A stretch of 64,000 nucleotides of DNA from NCBI RefSeq assembly GCF_013423785.1, contig NZ_CP058952.1, forward strand, positions 434,001 through 498,000, written 5' to 3'. A program made the translations under genes and the position numbers. The stretch's first letter is position 1. Every line of letters begins with the position of its first letter. The stretch comes from Chitinibacter fontanus. Its GTDB lineage: Bacteria > Pseudomonadota > Gammaproteobacteria > Burkholderiales > Chitinibacteraceae. The notes beneath the pieces are model-generated. The model was not told the origin of the DNA, did no database searches, and saw only the letters and a program-made list of their open reading frames with translations. Positions 63,672-64,000 of the stretch are shown piece by piece.

Positions 63672-64000
63672 ATTGCACCAGCAACACGCGCCCCGCCCCC
63701 CTGTTGCCCAAGTTTGCCAGACTCGATGCCAGCCATGTGGCTGCATTAGCCGATTTGGATGAAAGCACGAACGCGCATCCATGGACGGGCAAACAATGGC
63801 TGGATTCTCTGCAACAACATGATTGCTTTGGCCTGTGGAACAATGGGCAATTAGCTGGTTTTATTGTTTGCATGGCCACCTTAGATGAGGCGGAAGTGTT
63901 GCTACTGGCCATTACGCCAACACTACAAAGTCACGGTCTGGGTGCGCAATTATTGCATTACGCCGAAACCACGCTAGCGCGTGAAGGCATCCGCCAGCTT
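63668..64000 (+). CDS. rimI: Ribosomal protein S18 alanine N-acetyltransferase RimI (C-terminal end outside window)
   Basis: GNAT-type acetyltransferase that modifies the N-terminal alanine of ribosomal protein S18. The first 111 codons are in view. The GNAT acetyl-CoA loop region LLAITPTLQSHGLGAQLL has the expected Q/R-X-X-G-X-G/A-like spacing, somewhat divergent. PWTGKQWLDSLQQHDCFGLW is the usual N-terminal region. Translation is probably coupled to tsaB by a four-base overlap. The rest of the gene lies beyond 64000. Confidence 0.93.
   Translation, partial: MNCTSNTRPAPLLPKFARLDASHVAALADLDESTNAHPWTGKQWLDSLQQHDCFGLWNNGQLAGFIVCMATLDEAEVLLLAITPTLQSHGLGAQLLHYAETTLAREGIRQL

Overview
The window looks like a chromosomal segment of a betaproteobacterium of the order Neisseriales. 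Chitinibacteraceae (Chitinibacter, Deefgea and relatives) is my best guess, an inference from protein style and gene content (accA-tilS, LpxH-like plus glycosyltransferase pair, FliW with FlgM/FlgN, YejABE, DUF2520 beside bioF), not from a database search. Almost all of it is dense protein-coding core genome. I found no tRNA, rRNA, CRISPR array, complete insertion sequence or prophage.

Layout. 1-5.2 kb (minus): the 5' part of cobQ, a MerR regulator with its own MerR-type promoter, and a biotin cluster bioF / DUF2520 protein / bioH. 5.5-9.2 kb: a nitronate monooxygenase-like enzyme, dapA and an orphan GspF/PilC-like membrane protein. 9.2-10.5 kb: flgM-flgN and divergent fliW, with sigma-28-like promoters between them. 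10.7-21.1 kb (plus): accA, tilS, mutS, rluB, greB, a dCache histidine kinase and thyA. 21.2-23.4 kb: small genes (ferredoxin, SUI1/YciH, deformylase, two unknowns) interspersed with three copies of a 49-bp repeat. 23.4-28.5 kb (minus): two large hybrid signalling kinases. 28.7-35.2 kb: an iron-chelate or heme uptake locus (DUF2218, ABC transporter, TonB receptor, Fur-like box, divergent AraC regulator). 35.3-39.6 kb: a radical SAM protein and a Cpx-like envelope-stress module with two near-perfect CpxR boxes. 39.6-46.4 kb: a TauE/SafE transporter, an ankyrin protein, a DUF1289 protein, a metallophosphatase plus glycosyltransferase pair, and a chemoreceptor fused to a sugar-binding-protein domain. 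46.6-52.8 kb: mtfA, a frameshifted rsmJ, a nucleoside-kinase-like protein, a GlxA-regulated hydrolase/exporter operon, and a lipoprotein/thioesterase pair. 52.9-56.2 kb: AsmA and mutY. 56.3-62 kb: a yejA...yejB-yejE peptide transporter, interrupted by about 1.4 kb of small membrane/zinc-ribbon genes and hairpin-rich DNA and with no yejF in view. 62.1-64 kb: a family-3 solute-binding protein, tsaB and the start of rimI.

Most notable observations. (1) At 44095-46419 a methyl-accepting chemotaxis protein carries a whole ABC-type sugar-binding domain at its cytoplasmic C terminus, where such a domain is not expected. (2) A family of exactly 49-bp intergenic elements with ends GGGTAT...ATACCC occurs five times, mostly between convergent genes. 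(3) A Cpx-like regulon has matching CpxR boxes upstream of a CpxP/Spy-like gene and of a low-complexity protein gene. (4) Four single-base frameshifts, three in rsmJ and one in the low-complexity gene, all fall in C or G runs, which suggests base-calling error or tract instability.
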